NCBI GenBank assembly: GCA_017403985.1
Contig: JAFRDE010000011.1
Span: 1 to 40,367, forward strand
Direction: 5' to 3'
DNA: 40,367 nucleotides
From: Ruminococcus sp.
GTDB lineage: Bacteria > Bacillota > Clostridia > Oscillospirales > Acutalibacteraceae
Part shown: positions 24,581 to 34,043 of the stretch, piece by piece
Layout of the letters: each line of letters begins with the position of its first letter
How positions within the stretch are numbered: the stretch's first letter is position 1
Program-made: the position numbers and the translations under genes
The notes under the pieces: model-generated
What the model saw: the letters and a program-made list of their open reading frames with translations, nothing else
Database searches by the model: none
Told to the model about the DNA's origin: nothing

Positions 24581-25120
24581 ATGGCAAGACTGAAAAAGTA
24601 TTATGCTGAGGAAGTTGCACCTGCTCTGATGAAGAAGTTCTCTTACAAGAGTGTGATGCAGATCCCGAAGCTCGACAAGATCGTAGTTAACGTCGGCGCC
24701 GGCGAGGTCAAGGACAACGCGAAAGCGATGGACGCGATCCTCTCCGATCTGGCTCAGATCACGGGTCAGAAGGCGCATATCTGTAAGGCGCGCAAGAGCG
24801 TTGCGAACTTCAAGCTCCGTGAGGGCATGCCCATCGGCGCGAAGGTCACGCTCCGCGGCGAGCGTATGTATGAGTTCCTCGACAGACTCTTCAACGTAGC
24901 GCTCCCCCGTGTACGCGACTTCAGAGGTATCAACCCCAACTCCTTCGACGGACGCGGCAACTATGCTCTCGGCCTGAAGGAACAGCTGATCTTCCCTGAG
25001 ATCGACTACGATAAGATCGATAAGGTCCGCGGTATGGATATCGTTTTCGTTACCACCGCGCAGAACGATGAAGAAGCACGCGAGCTGCTCAGACTGATGG
25101 GCGCTCCGTTCGAAAAGTAA
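24581..25120 (+). CDS. rplE: 50S ribosomal protein L5
   Basis: L5 binds 5S rRNA and touches the P-site tRNA. From ATG 24581, preceded by AAGGAGG, the protein is 179 residues, the usual size. Segments include [15 protein letters not shown], the [18 protein letters not shown] stretch and the [18 protein letters not shown] end. An upstream in-frame ATG at 24548 lies in rplX without a ribosome site and is rejected. Confidence 0.97.
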   Translation: MARLKKYYAEEVAPALMKKFSYKSVMQIPKLDKIVVNVGAGEVKDNAKAMDAILSDLAQITGQKAHICKARKSVANFKLREGMPIGAKVTLRGERMYEFLDRLFNVALPRVRDFRGINPNSFDGRGNYALGLKEQLIFPEIDYDKIDKVRGMDIVFVTTAQNDEEARELLRLMGAPFEK

Positions 25121-25132
25121 GGAGGGATTGTT

Positions 25133-25318
25133 GTGGCAAAGACTGCTATGAAAATGAAGCAGCAGAGAAAGCAGAAGTTCTCTACTCGCGAATATTCACG
25201 TTGTAAGATATGCGGTAGACCACACGCCTACCTTCGTAAGTTTGGCGTATGCCGTATTTGTTTCCGTGAACTCGCTTACAAGGGCGAGATCCCGGGCGTA
25301 AAGAAAGCAAGCTGGTAA
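25133..25318 (+). CDS. rpsN: 30S ribosomal protein S14, zinc-binding type
   Basis: The 61-residue protein is the short S14 form with Cys24, Cys27, Cys40 and Cys43 binding zinc, as in B. subtilis RpsN (type Z). It has the conserved [22 protein letters not shown] end. Translation starts at GTG 25133 (GTG GCA AAG), with GGAGGG nine bases upstream; no ATG fits the family N terminus MAKTA. It lies between rplE and rpsH. Confidence 0.96.
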   Translation: MAKTAMKMKQQRKQKFSTREYSRCKICGRPHAYLRKFGVCRICFRELAYKGEIPGVKKASW

Positions 25319-25336
25319 GCAAGGAGGATTTAAGTT

Positions 25337-25735
25337 ATGCAAATTACTGATACTATCGCTGATTTACTGACACGAATCCGTAATGCTAACTCAGCGAAGC
25401 ACGATACCGTTCAGATCCCCGCGTCCAACATGAAGAAGGCTATCTGCCAGATCCTCTTGGACGAGGGTTATATCAAGAGCTTCTCCGTAGAGGAGGACGG
25501 CAAGCAGGGCGTCATCACCGTGACGCTGAAGTACCTCGAGGGCAAGCAGCCCGTTATCCAGGGACTTCGCCGCGTTTCTAAGCCCGGCCTGCGCATTTAC
25601 AGCAGCGTAGAGGATATGCCCAAGGTCATGAAGGGCCTGGGTATCGCCATCATCTCGACCTCCAAGGGCGTGATGACCGACCGTGAAGCAAGAAAGCAGA
25701 ACGTCGGCGGCGAGGTTCTCGCGTTCATTTGGTAA
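25337..25735 (+). CDS. rpsH: 30S ribosomal protein S8
   Basis: S8 is a primary binder of central-domain 16S rRNA and, in E. coli, the spc operon repressor. The 132-residue protein has [20 protein letters not shown] at the start and the conserved [15 protein letters not shown] near the end. AAGGAGG precedes the ATG. The stop is 14 bases before rplF. Confidence 0.98.
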   Translation: MQITDTIADLLTRIRNANSAKHDTVQIPASNMKKAICQILLDEGYIKSFSVEEDGKQGVITVTLKYLEGKQPVIQGLRRVSKPGLRIYSSVEDMPKVMKGLGIAIISTSKGVMTDREARKQNVGGEVLAFIW

Positions 25736-25749
25736 GAGGAGGTGCGAAA

Positions 25750-26289
25750 ATGTCTCGAATTGGAAGAAAACCTATAAATATTCCCGCCGGCGTCGAAGCA
25801 AAATTCGAAAACGGCGTTATGACAGTCAAGGGTCCCAAGGGTACTCTGACCCAGAAGATCAACCCTAACATGACCGTCGAAATCAATGGGGCAGTCATCG
25901 AGGTAAAGCGTCCGAACGACGAGAAGCTCAACCGCTCTCTGCACGGACTTACCCGTACCATCATCCACAACATGATCGTAGGCGTCACCGAGGGCTACAA
26001 GAAGGAGCTCGAGGTCAACGGCGTCGGTTACCGTGTTCAGAAGCAGGGCAAGAAGCTCGTCATGAACATCGGTTACTCCCATCAGGTGATCATGGAGGAT
26101 ACCGAGGACATCACCATCGAGGTCCCCAACCCCAACAGCATCATCATCCACGGCATCGATAAGCAAAAGGTAGGTCAGTTTGCTGCCGAGGTAAGAGAGA
26201 AACGTCCGCCGGAGCCTTATAAGGGTAAGGGCATCAAGTATGCCGGTGAATATATCCGCCGTAAGGAAGGCAAGGCCGGTAAGGCTTAA
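25750..26289 (+). CDS. rplF: 50S ribosomal protein L6
   Basis: L6 lies near the factor-binding site of the 50S subunit. From ATG 25750 (GAGGAGGTG upstream) the protein is 179 residues, typical for L6. It starts MSRIGRKPINIP and ends with the signature PEPYKGKGIKYAGEYIRRKE. A frame extension to 25729 falls in the rpsH end and is not used. rplR starts 20 bases later. Confidence 0.98.
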   Translation: MSRIGRKPINIPAGVEAKFENGVMTVKGPKGTLTQKINPNMTVEINGAVIEVKRPNDEKLNRSLHGLTRTIIHNMIVGVTEGYKKELEVNGVGYRVQKQGKKLVMNIGYSHQVIMEDTEDITIEVPNPNSIIIHGIDKQKVGQFAAEVREKRPPEPYKGKGIKYAGEYIRRKEGKAGKA

Positions 26290-26309
26290 AGAAGGAGTGA
26301 AATAAACAA

Positions 26310-26666
26310 ATGGTAAGTAGACCTGATTCGAAAGCTGCTCGTGCCAAGAGGCACAAGAGAGTACGCGGTAAGTTAAGCGGCACAGCCGAGTGTCCCCGCC
26401 TTTGTGTGTTCCGCTCCACCAATAACATCTATGCTCAGATCATCGACGACGTCAAGGGCGTTACCCTGTGCAGCGCTTCTTCTCTCGATAAGACCATAGA
26501 GGGCGGCGGCAACAAAGAGGCTGCTAAGGCAGTCGGCAAGCTCATCGCTGAGCGCGCTAAGGAAAAGAACATCACCGACGTCGTATTCGACAGAGGCGGT
26601 AACATCTATCACGGCCGTGTACAAGCGTTGGCCGAAGGCGCCCGTGAGGGCGGCCTCAATTTCTAA
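26310..26666 (+). CDS. rplR: 50S ribosomal protein L18
   Basis: L18 binds 5S rRNA with L5. The 118-residue protein has a basic N terminus ([20 protein letters not shown]), the [18 protein letters not shown] core and the [26 protein letters not shown] end that is diagnostic for bacterial L18. AAGGAG is upstream of the ATG. rpsE follows after 18 bases with a TTG start. Confidence 0.98.
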   Translation: MVSRPDSKAARAKRHKRVRGKLSGTAECPRLCVFRSTNNIYAQIIDDVKGVTLCSASSLDKTIEGGGNKEAAKAVGKLIAERAKEKNITDVVFDRGGNIYHGRVQALAEGAREGGLNF

Positions 26667-26684
26667 GGATTGGAGGAAACAACT

Positions 26685-27185
26685 TTGGCTAATATTATTG
26701 ACGCATCTACACTGGAGCTTACCGAGCGCGTTGTAGCGATCAACCGCGTAAGTAAGACCGTAAAGGGCGGCCGTGTCATGAAGTTTGCCGCTCTCGTTGT
26801 CGTAGGCAACGGCGAAGGCATCGTAGGCTTCGGTATCGGCAAGGCCGGTGAAGTTCCCGACGCGATCCGCAAGGGAATCGAGGACGCTAAGAAGCACCTC
26901 ATGACCGTAGCCCTCAAGGGCACAACTATTCCGCACGAGATCATCGGCGCCTACGGCGCGGGCAGAGTTCTGATGAAGCCTGCCGCTCCCGGTACCGGCG
27001 TTATCGCGGGCGGTCCCGTTCGTGCCGTTGTCGAGGCAGTCGGCATCAAGGACATCCGTACTAAGGCGCTCCGTTCCAACAACCCCTGCAACGTCGTTCG
27101 CGCGACTCTTCAGGGTCTGGGCGCTCTGCGTACCGCGGAAGAGGTTGCCCGCGTACGCGGCAAGTCCGTAAAAGAGATTCTGTAA
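26685..27185 (+). CDS. rpsE: 30S ribosomal protein S5
   Basis: S5 acts in translational accuracy and mRNA helicase activity of the 30S subunit. The usable start is TTG 26685: GGAGGA at 26672-26677 is seven bases upstream, giving 166 residues, the normal size. The other in-frame TTG (26670) overlaps that ribosome site and no ATG fits. The double-stranded RNA binding domain has [18 protein letters not shown], followed by the conserved [20 protein letters not shown]. Confidence 0.95.
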   Translation: MANIIDASTLELTERVVAINRVSKTVKGGRVMKFAALVVVGNGEGIVGFGIGKAGEVPDAIRKGIEDAKKHLMTVALKGTTIPHEIIGAYGAGRVLMKPAAPGTGVIAGGPVRAVVEAVGIKDIRTKALRSNNPCNVVRATLQGLGALRTAEEVARVRGKSVKEIL

Positions 27186-27197
27186 GGAGGCGGCAAG

Positions 27198-27368
27198 ATG
27201 AAAATTAAGTTGGTTAAGAGCCTTATCGGCTCCAAGAAGGATCAGATTGCTACCGCTTATTCGCTGGGTCTCAAGAAGATCGGCGATATTACCGAGCAGC
27301 CCGACAACGCGGCTACCAACGGTAAGGTACAGAAGATTATCCACCTCGTAGTGGTTGAGAAAGACTAA
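27198..27368 (+). CDS. rpmD: 50S ribosomal protein L30
   Basis: This short gene was read directly from the DNA: ATG 27198 after GGAGGCGG, 56 codons, stop TAA at 27366-27368. The product begins MKIKLVKSLIGSKKDQIATA and contains LGLKKIGD, matching the L30 family (about 60 residues) in length and pattern. It fills the rpsE-rplO space exactly where rpmD is expected, 12 bases after rpsE and 14 before rplO. Confidence 0.95.
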   Translation: MKIKLVKSLIGSKKDQIATAYSLGLKKIGDITEQPDNAATNGKVQKIIHLVVVEKD

Positions 27369-27382
27369 GGAGGTGCGAATAA

Positions 27383-27823
27383 ATGAAACTTCATGAATTA
27401 TCCCCCGCAGAGGGTTCCAAAAAGGAAGTTAAGAGAATCGGCAGAGGCCACGGCTCAGGCTGGGGCAAGACCGCCGGTAAAGGTCACAAGGGTCAGAAAG
27501 CAAGAGCCGGTAAGGGTATGCGCGTCGGTTTTGAAGGCGGCCAGATGCCGCTTCAGAGACGTATCCCTAAGCGTGGCTTCAACAACATCTTTGCGAAGAA
27601 GGTTGTTGCTATCAATGTCGGCACCCTCAACAAGTTTGAGGACGGCGCTGTTGTAGATATCGCTGCGCTCACCGAAAAGGGTATTGTCAAGAATTCCTTT
27701 GACAGCGTAAAGATTCTTTCCAACGGCACGCTCACTAAGAAGCTCACAGTCAAGGCTCAGGCGTTCTCTCAGGGCGCTGTCGCCAAGATCGAGGCTGCCG
27801 GCGGAAAGACTGAGGTGATCTAA
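27383..27823 (+). CDS. rplO: 50S ribosomal protein L15
   Basis: L15 is a late assembly protein of the 50S subunit. The 146-residue protein has the diagnostic N-terminal extension [20 protein letters not shown] and the [20 protein letters not shown] segment. AAGGAGGTG precedes the ATG. Its stop codon directly abuts the secY TTG, and its last codons contain the secY ribosome site. Confidence 0.98.
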   Translation: MKLHELSPAEGSKKEVKRIGRGHGSGWGKTAGKGHKGQKARAGKGMRVGFEGGQMPLQRRIPKRGFNNIFAKKVVAINVGTLNKFEDGAVVDIAALTEKGIVKNSFDSVKILSNGTLTKKLTVKAQAFSQGAVAKIEAAGGKTEVI

Positions 27824-29185
27824 TTGTTTAAAACAATCAGAAACGCATGGTCCATCCCGGATCTGCGTAAGAAGATCCTCTTTACGCTTTTGATCGTCAT
27901 CATCTTCAGAATCGGTTCCGTTATCCCGGTACCGTTCCTGAACATGGACGCACTCGCCCATGTTATGGGTAACGCTCAGGGCGTTGACGATACGCTCGTC
28001 GGCTACCTGAATACCCTCTCCGGCGGCGCGTTTTCCAACGCGACCATCTTCGCAATGGGTATCACCCCCTACATCAACAGCTCCATTATCATGCAGCTGC
28101 TGTGCGTGGCGATCCCTCCCCTCGAGCGCCTTTCCAAGGAAGGCGAAGAGGGCAGAAAGAAGATCGCCGCTATCACCCGTTATGTAACGGTCGCCCTCGG
28201 CTTGATACAGGGTACCGCTTACTTCTTCTTCCTGAAGAACACCTATGACAGCACGGCTCCCTCCGACGGCAGCTGGACTCCCACCAACCTGCCGATCGCG
28301 AAGTACACCGAAGGCTTTTCGATGTGGTTCGCCGCGATCGTGATCATCCTCACGTTCACCGCAGGTACCGCGCTGATCATGTGGCTCGGCGAGCAGATCA
28401 ACAAGAACGGTATCGGCAACGGTATCTCCATCCTGCTGTTCGCGGGCATCATCGCAAGACTGCCCTACACCGTCAACCTTCTGTCTCAGTACTGGAACCT
28501 CGGTTCTCAGGGCAGCACCCAGTACTACATCTTCGTACCGCTGTGGATCATCCTCTTCCTTGCTGTTATCTGGTTCATCACCTTTATGCAGGACGCGGAG
28601 AGACGTATCCCCATCCAGTATGCGAAGCGTGTAGTCGGACGCAAGATGTACGGCGGCCAGTCCACCCACCTGCCCATCAAGGTAGCGCTGGGCGGCGTTA
28701 TGCCGATCATCTTCGCATCGTCCATCCTCTCCATCCCCAGCACCATCCAGATGTTCATCGGCGAAAACAACCTCTCTGATTTCTGGAAAGGCTTCTTTAA
28801 CGCTTTCTCCACCAGAGGCTGGCTGTACGCGGTGCTGTACTTCGTTCTGATCCTTGCGTTCGCGTATTTCTACACCACCATCCAGTACAACCCGATCGAA
28901 ATGGCGAACAATCTGAAGCAGAACAACGGTACCATCCCCGGTATCCGTCCCGGCAGACCTACTGCCGACTTTATCGCTAAGATTCTCTCGAGAATCACCC
29001 TTATCGGCGCGCTGTTCCTGGCAGTTATCGCGCTGCTCCCGATCCTGTACTCCGACTTTACACAGATGTACGGCCTGTCTATGGGCGGTACCTCCGTCAT
29101 CATTATCGTCGGCGTCGCTCTGGATACCGCTAAGCAGCTCGAGAGCCAGATGATGATGCGTCACTACAAGGGCTTCCTTGATTAA
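27824..29185 (+). CDS. secY: Preprotein translocase subunit SecY
   Basis: SecY is the channel of the general secretion system in the cytoplasmic membrane, working with SecE, SecG and SecA. The 453-residue protein has ten predicted membrane helices, the GITPYINSSIIMQLL segment of helix 2 and the cytoplasmic loop GQSTHLPIKV. Translation begins at TTG 27824 immediately after the rplO stop, with GAGGTGAT eight bases upstream; no ATG precedes the conserved FKTIRNAW start. The zero spacing suggests tight coupling with rplO. The 37-base gap to adk is larger than most neighbours. Confidence 0.96.
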   Translation: MFKTIRNAWSIPDLRKKILFTLLIVIIFRIGSVIPVPFLNMDALAHVMGNAQGVDDTLVGYLNTLSGGAFSNATIFAMGITPYINSSIIMQLLCVAIPPLERLSKEGEEGRKKIAAITRYVTVALGLIQGTAYFFFLKNTYDSTAPSDGSWTPTNLPIAKYTEGFSMWFAAIVIILTFTAGTALIMWLGEQINKNGIGNGISILLFAGIIARLPYTVNLLSQYWNLGSQGSTQYYIFVPLWIILFLAVIWFITFMQDAERRIPIQYAKRVVGRKMYGGQSTHLPIKVALGGVMPIIFASSILSIPSTIQMFIGENNLSDFWKGFFNAFSTRGWLYAVLYFVLILAFAYFYTTIQYNPIEMANNLKQNNGTIPGIRPGRPTADFIAKILSRITLIGALFLAVIALLPILYSDFTQMYGLSMGGTSVIIIVGVALDTAKQLESQMMMRHYKGFLD

Positions 29186-29222
29186 TCGCAGCCATTGTTA
29201 ACTTATTAATGAGGTGTAGATT

Positions 29223-29855
29223 ATGAAATTAATCCTGTTAGGCGCTCCCGGTGCCGGTAAAGGCACTCAGGCCGCTGTTATCAGCGAGCGCTACAATATT
29301 CCCCAGATCAGCACGGGCAACATCATCCGTGCCGCGCTGAAAAGCGGTACAGAGATGGGTAAGATGGCTAAATCCTTCATCGAAGAGGGCAAGCTGGTTC
29401 CCGATGACGTCGTGATCGGCATCATCAAGGATCGCCTTGCCGAAGACGACTGCAAGGAAGGCTTCATCCTCGACGGCTTCCCCCGTACCATCCCTCAGGC
29501 CGAGGCTCTGGACAAAATGGGTATCGAGATCGATAAGGTTATCGATATCGAGGTACCCGACGAGGTCATCGTCGACCGCATGTCCGGACGCCGCGTGTGT
29601 GAAAAGTGCGGCAGACCCTACCATCTTGTGAGCTTACGCCCCAAGGTAGACGGTGTCTGCGACGATTGCACAGGCGCCCTTATTCAGCGCAAGGACGACC
29701 ATCCTCTTACGGTCAAGGCGCGTCTCGATATCTATCACAAAGAGACCGAGCCGCTCAAGGGCTACTATGAGAAGCAGGGTAAGCTCTATATCGTCGAGGG
29801 CGCAAGCTCCGTCGAAGAGACTACCAGACTGACTTTTGAGGCGCTCGAGGCGTAA
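29223..29855 (+). CDS. adk: Adenylate kinase with zinc-binding LID
   Basis: Adk interconverts AMP, ADP and ATP. The 210-residue long-form protein has the P-loop [10 protein letters not shown] at residues 7-16, the AMP-binding DGFPRT segment and a LID domain with Cys126, Cys129, Cys146 and Cys149, the zinc type seen in Gram-positive bacteria. TGAGGTG precedes the ATG. It lies in the usual secY-adk-map order, six bases before map. Confidence 0.97.
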   Translation: MKLILLGAPGAGKGTQAAVISERYNIPQISTGNIIRAALKSGTEMGKMAKSFIEEGKLVPDDVVIGIIKDRLAEDDCKEGFILDGFPRTIPQAEALDKMGIEIDKVIDIEVPDEVIVDRMSGRRVCEKCGRPYHLVSLRPKVDGVCDDCTGALIQRKDDHPLTVKARLDIYHKETEPLKGYYEKQGKLYIVEGASSVEETTRLTFEALEA

Positions 29856-29861
29856 TTACGC

Positions 29862-30617
29862 ATGATCGTAGTCAAGACCGCACGTGAAATTCAGAAAATG
29901 CAGGACGCGTGTACACTGTCCGCGCGGGCGCTGAAGCTCGCCGGAGAGATGGTCGAGCCGGGCGTGTCGACCTTAGAGATCGACACAGCTGTTCGTAAAT
30001 TCATCGAGGGTGAGGGCGGCTTGCCCTCCACCCTCGGTTACGAAGGCTATCCGGCTTCCACCTGTATCTCCGTGAACAGTGTGGTTGTCCATGGCATACC
30101 GAGCAAAAAGACGATCCTGCGTCAAGGCGATATCGTGTCTATCGACATTATGGCTGGCATGCACGGGTATCACGGCGACAACGCCTATACCTACCCCTGC
30201 GGCGATATCAGCGACGAGGCGCAGCGCCTGCTTGACGCGACGAAGGAGAGTCTTTACGAGGGAATCAGGGCGGCGCTTGCCGGCAATCGCATCGGCGATA
30301 TCGGCAGTGCCGTGCAAAGGTATGTCGAAGCTCGTGGCTACGGGGTGGTACGGTCTTTTACCGGCCACGGCGTAGGTACGAAACTGCATGAAGACCCAAG
30401 TGTACCGAACTATGGTACACCCGGACGGGGCCCTCGCCTCATTCCGGGCATGACTATCGCAATCGAGCCGATGATAACGGCGGGCGGTTACAATGTGAAG
30501 GTGCTATCCGACGGGTGGACGGCTGTCACTACGGACGGCTCACTCGCGGCGCACTATGAACACACGGTGTGTATCACGCCCGACGGTCCGCGGATCATGA
30601 CGCTTCTGAAAGAATAG
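29862..30617 (+). CDS. map: Methionine aminopeptidase, type I
   Basis: Map removes the initiator Met from nascent proteins. The 251-residue protein shows all five metal ligands of the family: Asp95, Asp106, His169, Glu202 and Glu233, plus His78 in VVVHGIP for substrate binding. The GHGVGTKLHEDPSVPNYG stretch is conserved. There is no N-terminal zinc finger or extension, so it is the short bacterial form. The ribosome site (GAGGCG) lies in the end of adk. Codon choice looks less restricted than in adjacent ribosomal genes, in line with lower expression. Confidence 0.96.
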   Translation: MIVVKTAREIQKMQDACTLSARALKLAGEMVEPGVSTLEIDTAVRKFIEGEGGLPSTLGYEGYPASTCISVNSVVVHGIPSKKTILRQGDIVSIDIMAGMHGYHGDNAYTYPCGDISDEAQRLLDATKESLYEGIRAALAGNRIGDIGSAVQRYVEARGYGVVRSFTGHGVGTKLHEDPSVPNYGTPGRGPRLIPGMTIAIEPMITAGGYNVKVLSDGWTAVTTDGSLAAHYEHTVCITPDGPRIMTLLKE

Positions 30618-30626
30618 AGGTCCGTC

Positions 30627-30872
30627 ATGGATATCGCTAAGGGCTCTGTTGTCATCGCAAAGGCAGGTCGTGATAAAGGAAAGGCGTTTGCGGTAACCGA
30701 GGTTCTCGACGCGAGGACGGTGCTGATCGCGGACGGCAAAAGCCGCCCCATCGAGCGCCCCAAGCGCAAGAACGTCATCCATCTGCAAGCGACCGGCACG
30801 ACTGTCGATTGCACCGCAACAAACCGACAACTACGTATTTTTCTGAAAGATTTCCAAACCCATGAGAAATAA
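30627..30872 (+). CDS. KOW-domain RNA-binding protein (L14e-like)
   Basis: The 81-residue protein has a KOW motif at its start (KGSVVIAKAGRDKGKAFAV) and a basic segment RPIERPKRKNVIHL, features of the small KOW proteins found between map and infA in many Firmicutes and compared with eukaryotic L14e. Its function is not established; ribosome or rRNA binding is inferred from the domain and the location. It follows map by nine bases and precedes infA by twelve. The ribosome site is weak (AGAGG). It could also be a translation-regulating RNA-binding factor. Confidence 0.85.
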   Translation: MDIAKGSVVIAKAGRDKGKAFAVTEVLDARTVLIADGKSRPIERPKRKNVIHLQATGTTVDCTATNRQLRIFLKDFQTHEK

Positions 30873-30884
30873 GGAGGTTAAGTC

Positions 30885-31103
30885 ATGTCAAAACAGGATG
30901 TTATCGAGATAGAGGGTATCGTCACCGACGCTCTGCCGAACGCCCAGTTCACCGTAGAGCTTCCCAACGGCCATAAGATCCTGGCCGTCATCTCAGGTAA
31001 GCTGAGAATGAACTTCATCCGCATCCTCCCGGGCGATAAGGTCACCGTAGAGATGTCTCCCTACGACCTTACGAGAGGACGCATCACATGGCGTACTAAA
31101 TAA
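30885..31103 (+). CDS. infA: Translation initiation factor IF-1
   Basis: IF-1 blocks the A site during initiation with IF-2 and IF-3. The 72-residue OB-fold protein matches the normal length. It includes [20 protein letters not shown] (read here as [19 protein letters not shown]), [24 protein letters not shown] and ends in RITWRTK, all typical. AAGGAGGT precedes the ATG. The next gene, rpmJ, begins 56 bases downstream. Confidence 0.98.
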   Translation: MSKQDVIEIEGIVTDALPNAQFTVELPNGHKILAVISGKLRMNFIRILPGDKVTVEMSPYDLTRGRITWRTK

Positions 31104-31159
31104 CGCCATCCCTTGAAACAAGCAAACAACTATCAACACAGAAGGAAAGGAATGATATT

Positions 31160-31273
31160 ATGAAAGTCAGACCTTCAGTAAAGAAAATGTGTGAAAAGTG
31201 CAAGGTTATCAAGCGCCACGGCAAAGTCATGGTGATCTGCGAGAACCCCAAGCATAAGCAGCGTCAGGGATAA
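31160..31273 (+). CDS. rpmJ: 50S ribosomal protein L36, zinc-binding type
   Basis: This short gene was read directly from the DNA: ATG 31160, stop TAA at 31271-31273, 37 residues. The start [17 protein letters not shown] and the zinc ligands Cys11, Cys14, Cys27 and His32 identify the zinc-binding form of L36. The ribosome site is GGAAAGGA. It sits between infA and rpsM as in other Firmicutes, but a repeat separates it from rpsM. Confidence 0.97.
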   Translation: MKVRPSVKKMCEKCKVIKRHGKVMVICENPKHKQRQG

Positions 31274-31289
31274 GGCTCCCTTTGGTCGC

Positions 31290-31347
31290 AGTGAATAGTG
31301 GATAGTGAATAGTGAATAGTTAAGGGAGGGCTCCGCCCTCACCCGAT
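31290..31347. repeat. Family A intergenic repeat before rpsM
   Basis: Heptamers of the GTGAATA/GTGGATA type (31291-31320) lead into the palindrome GGGAGGGCTCCGCCCTCACCC and GATT. It is one of five insertions into the ribosomal operon. The rest of the gap to rpsM (31348-31431) shows only an A-T-rich stretch and the GGAGGTG ribosome site. Confidence 0.8.
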
Positions 31348-31431
31348 TTAAATTATCGCTGTCGCCTTCATTATTCGACGAACGTTTCACACAGCTAAAA
31401 CTATTATTTAATCTAAATGGAGGTGCACTAA

Positions 31432-31800
31432 ATGGCTCGTATAGCAGGCGTCGACTTACCCCGTGACAAGAGAGTCGAGATCGGACTCACTTATATCTAC
31501 GGTATCGGTCGTAAAACCGCTACAGACATTATTGCTGCAACAGGTGTCAATCCGGACACTCGCGTCCGCGATCTCACCGAAGAAGACGTATCAAAACTCA
31601 GAGAATATATCGACCATAATTGCCGCGTTGAAGGTGATCTCCGTCGTGATATCGCTTTCGACATCAAGAGACTTATCGAAATCGGTAGTTACCGCGGTGT
31701 TCGCCATAGAAAGGGTCTGCCCGTAAGAGGTCAGCGTTCCAAAACCAACGCTCGTACCCGCAAAGGCCCGCGCAAGACTATGGCTAACAAGAAGAAGTAA
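31432..31800 (+). CDS. rpsM: 30S ribosomal protein S13
   Basis: S13 sits at the top of the 30S head and contacts the 50S subunit. The 122-residue protein starts [21 protein letters not shown]-like ([19 protein letters not shown]), has IYGIGRKTA and ends with [18 protein letters not shown], all S13 signatures. GGAGGTG precedes the ATG. rpsK follows after 14 bases. Confidence 0.98.
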   Translation: MARIAGVDLPRDKRVEIGLTYIYGIGRKTATDIIAATGVNPDTRVRDLTEEDVSKLREYIDHNCRVEGDLRRDIAFDIKRLIEIGSYRGVRHRKGLPVRGQRSKTNARTRKGPRKTMANKKK

Positions 31801-31814
31801 GGAGGGCAATTTAA

Positions 31815-32216
31815 ATGGCAGTTAAAACAGGTAAGAAGGCTCCTATCCGCCGCCGCCGCGAGAGAAAGAATATCGAAAAGGGCTCGGCGCATATCCAGTC
31901 TACCTTTAACAACACTATCGTTACTATATCCGACACACAGGGCAACGCGATCTCCTGGGCAAGCGCCGGCGAACTCGGTTTCCGCGGCTCCAGAAAGTCC
32001 ACTCCCTTCGCGGCGCAGAGCGCTGCCGAGACAGCCGCTAAGGCTGCGATGGAGCATGGCATGAAGAGCGTTGAGGTTTTTGTCAAGGGCCCCGGTCAGG
32101 GTCGTGAGGCGGCTATCCGCGCTCTGCAGACCGCAGGTCTCGAGGTCACCATGATCAAAGACGTTACCCCCATCCCGCACAACGGATGCCGTCCTCCCAA
32201 GAGAAGACGTGTATAA
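31815..32216 (+). CDS. rpsK: 30S ribosomal protein S11
   Basis: S11 forms part of the platform near the mRNA exit. The 133-residue protein has a basic N terminus ([17 protein letters not shown]), the [20 protein letters not shown] segment and the conserved end [25 protein letters not shown] is upstream of the ATG. rpsD starts 22 bases later. Confidence 0.98.
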   Translation: MAVKTGKKAPIRRRRERKNIEKGSAHIQSTFNNTIVTISDTQGNAISWASAGELGFRGSRKSTPFAAQSAAETAAKAAMEHGMKSVEVFVKGPGQGREAAIRALQTAGLEVTMIKDVTPIPHNGCRPPKRRRV

Positions 32217-32238
32217 AAGAATAAGGAGGATATAGAAT

Positions 32239-32838
32239 ATGGCTAAAAATCAACAGCCTATCGCAAAGCGCTGCAGAGCGCTGGGCATTTCGCCCGCTGT
32301 TATGGGTTACTCCAAGAAAAACACCACCAAGCGTAACCCCGGCGGCAAGATGAGAAGAAAGCAGAGTGAATACGGCGTTCAGCTGACCGAGAAGCAGAAG
32401 GTAAAGTTTATCTACGGCATCCTCGAGAAGCAGTTCCGTATGTACTATGAGAAGGCTGAAAAGATGGAAGGCAAGACCGGTGAGAACCTGCTCTCTCTCG
32501 TTGAGCGCAGACTCGATAACGTTGTTTATCGCCTCGGTCTCTGCTCCACCCGCCGTGAAGGCCGTCAGCTGGTCAACCACGCTCACTTCACCGTCAACGG
32601 CAAAAAGTGCAACATCCCGTCCTACATCGTTAAGGTCGGCGATGTGATCGCTGTCTGCGACGGTTCCAAGGACACCACCCGCTTCAAGGCGATCGCCGAG
32701 AACGACGGCACTGTCCTCGTACCCAAGTGGCTCGAGAAGAATGATAAGCTCAGCGGTAAAGTCATCGCGCTTCCCGCTCGTGACGATATCGACTATCCTG
32801 TTGAGGAACATCTCATCGTCGAGTTGTACTCCAAGTAA
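32239..32838 (+). CDS. rpsD: 30S ribosomal protein S4
   Basis: S4 nucleates 30S assembly and, in several bacteria, autoregulates its operon. The 199-residue protein has EYGVQLTEKQKVKFIYGILE, an S4 RNA-binding domain (RRLDNVVYRLGLCSTRREGR) and HFTVNGKKCNIPSY. The N-terminal zinc Cys cluster of some S4 proteins is not present. AAGGAGG precedes the ATG. A 244-base gap with a family B repeat separates it from rpoA. Confidence 0.97.
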   Translation: MAKNQQPIAKRCRALGISPAVMGYSKKNTTKRNPGGKMRRKQSEYGVQLTEKQKVKFIYGILEKQFRMYYEKAEKMEGKTGENLLSLVERRLDNVVYRLGLCSTRREGRQLVNHAHFTVNGKKCNIPSYIVKVGDVIAVCDGSKDTTRFKAIAENDGTVLVPKWLEKNDKLSGKVIALPARDDIDYPVEEHLIVELYSK

Positions 32839-32890
32839 TTTGTACGCCGGTCGGATCATCTCCGACAATGCGCTCATGTGTATTTTCACA

Positions 32891-33011
32891 GTCATTGCGA
32901 AGCCCTTTAGGGCTGTGGCAATCCCACAAAGAGGAGCAGAACTTCTCATTCATAACGGTATCTACGACCGTGGGATTACCACATCGGGTCTGCGACCCTC
33001 CTCGTAATGAC
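32891..33011. repeat. Family B intergenic repeat, second complete copy
   Basis: This 121-bp element begins GTCATTGCGAAG and ends CTCCTCGTAATGAC, giving near-perfect inverted ends. Internal hairpins include AGCCCTTTAGGGCT and a GTGGGATTACCAC stretch. It matches 2934-3064 in both ends and layout. It lies in the rpsD-rpoA gap. Just outside are two more stems: GTCGGATCATCTCCGAC at 32851-32867 and CACGGCAGGAACCCCTGTCCGTG at about 33031-33053. Confidence 0.85.
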
Positions 33012-33082
33012 CGATTAGTATGTGAGCATCACGGCAGGAACCCCTGTCCGTGCAGTATAAAAATTTAAGGAGGAATTCGTTC

Positions 33083-34036
33083 ATGATAGAGATTAAAAAA
33101 CCCAGTATTGATACAGAAGAGTTATCTTCGGACGGTAAGTACGGCAGATTTGTGGTTGAGCCTCTTGAGCGCGGCTTCGGCAACACGCTGGGCAACTCTC
33201 TTCGTCGCGTGCTGCTCTCCTCTTTAGAGGGCGTAGCCGTTACATCGATCAAGATCGACGGAGTGAACCATGAGTTCTCTACCATCCCCGGCGTCAAGGA
33301 AGACGTCACCGAGATCGTTCTGAACATGAAGAGCCTGGTGGCAAAACTCCACTCTAACGGTCCCAAGATCGTTGAGATCTCTGCGGAAGGTCCCTGCGAG
33401 GTCACCGCTGAGAGCATTAAGTGCGACAGCGAGGTCGAGATCCTCAACCCGCAGTTGCACATCGCGACCCTCGCCGACGGCGCGACTCTGAACATGGAGA
33501 TCACGCTGGATAAGGGCAGAGGTTATATCCCCGCCGAGAAGAACAAGCTCATTTCGGGCAACGAGATCATCGGCGTACTCCCCATCGACTCTATCTACAC
33601 CCCTGTTCTCAAGGTGAACTATACGGTGGACAACACCCGTGTCGGTCAGATCACCGACTACGACAAGCTCACCCTGAGCGTTTGGACAAACGGCGTTATC
33701 AACGCACAGGAGGCGGTATCGCTTGCCGCTAAGGTCCTCACCGAACACCTGAATCTCTTCGTCAACCTCTCCGACAGAGGCTTCAACACCGAGATCATGG
33801 TCGAGAAGGACGACAAGGGCAAGGAGAAGGTGCTCGAGATGACCATCGAAGAGCTCGACCTCTCCGTCCGTTCGTTCAACTGCCTTAAGCGCGCCGGCAT
33901 CAATACCGTCGAAGACCTTATCTCTAAGTCTGAAGAGGACATGATGAAGGTCCGCAACCTCGGCAGAAAGTCGCTGGAGGAAGTCGTCTTCAAGCTGGAT
34001 TCCTTAGGTTTCAGCCTGCGTAAGGACGACGAATAA
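33083..34036 (+). CDS. rpoA: RNA polymerase alpha subunit
   Basis: RpoA dimerises to start core polymerase assembly and its C-terminal domain contacts promoters and activators. From ATG 33083 (AAGGAGGA upstream) the protein is 317 residues, the usual length. The N-terminal domain shows [20 protein letters not shown] with LLSSLEG; the C-terminal domain has [20 protein letters not shown] and LGRKSLEEV. The start at 33050 lacks a ribosome site and is rejected. A 200-base spacer with the second copy of the conserved element precedes rplQ. Confidence 0.97.
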   Translation: MIEIKKPSIDTEELSSDGKYGRFVVEPLERGFGNTLGNSLRRVLLSSLEGVAVTSIKIDGVNHEFSTIPGVKEDVTEIVLNMKSLVAKLHSNGPKIVEISAEGPCEVTAESIKCDSEVEILNPQLHIATLADGATLNMEITLDKGRGYIPAEKNKLISGNEIIGVLPIDSIYTPVLKVNYTVDNTRVGQITDYDKLTLSVWTNGVINAQEAVSLAAKVLTEHLNLFVNLSDRGFNTEIMVEKDDKGKEKVLEMTIEELDLSVRSFNCLKRAGINTVEDLISKSEEDMMKVRNLGRKSLEEVVFKLDSLGFSLRKDDE

Positions 34037-34043
34037 ATAAGAA

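Noticed and set aside
27455-29164. Long open frame (569 codons) on the minus strand across rplO and secY
   Set aside because: It is antisense to two certain genes; the composition (Asp, Gly, Arg, His rich) is that of a shadow frame, and no domain is recognisable. Other long minus-strand frames (14640-15566, 5506-6174, 26373-27344) were rejected for the same reason.
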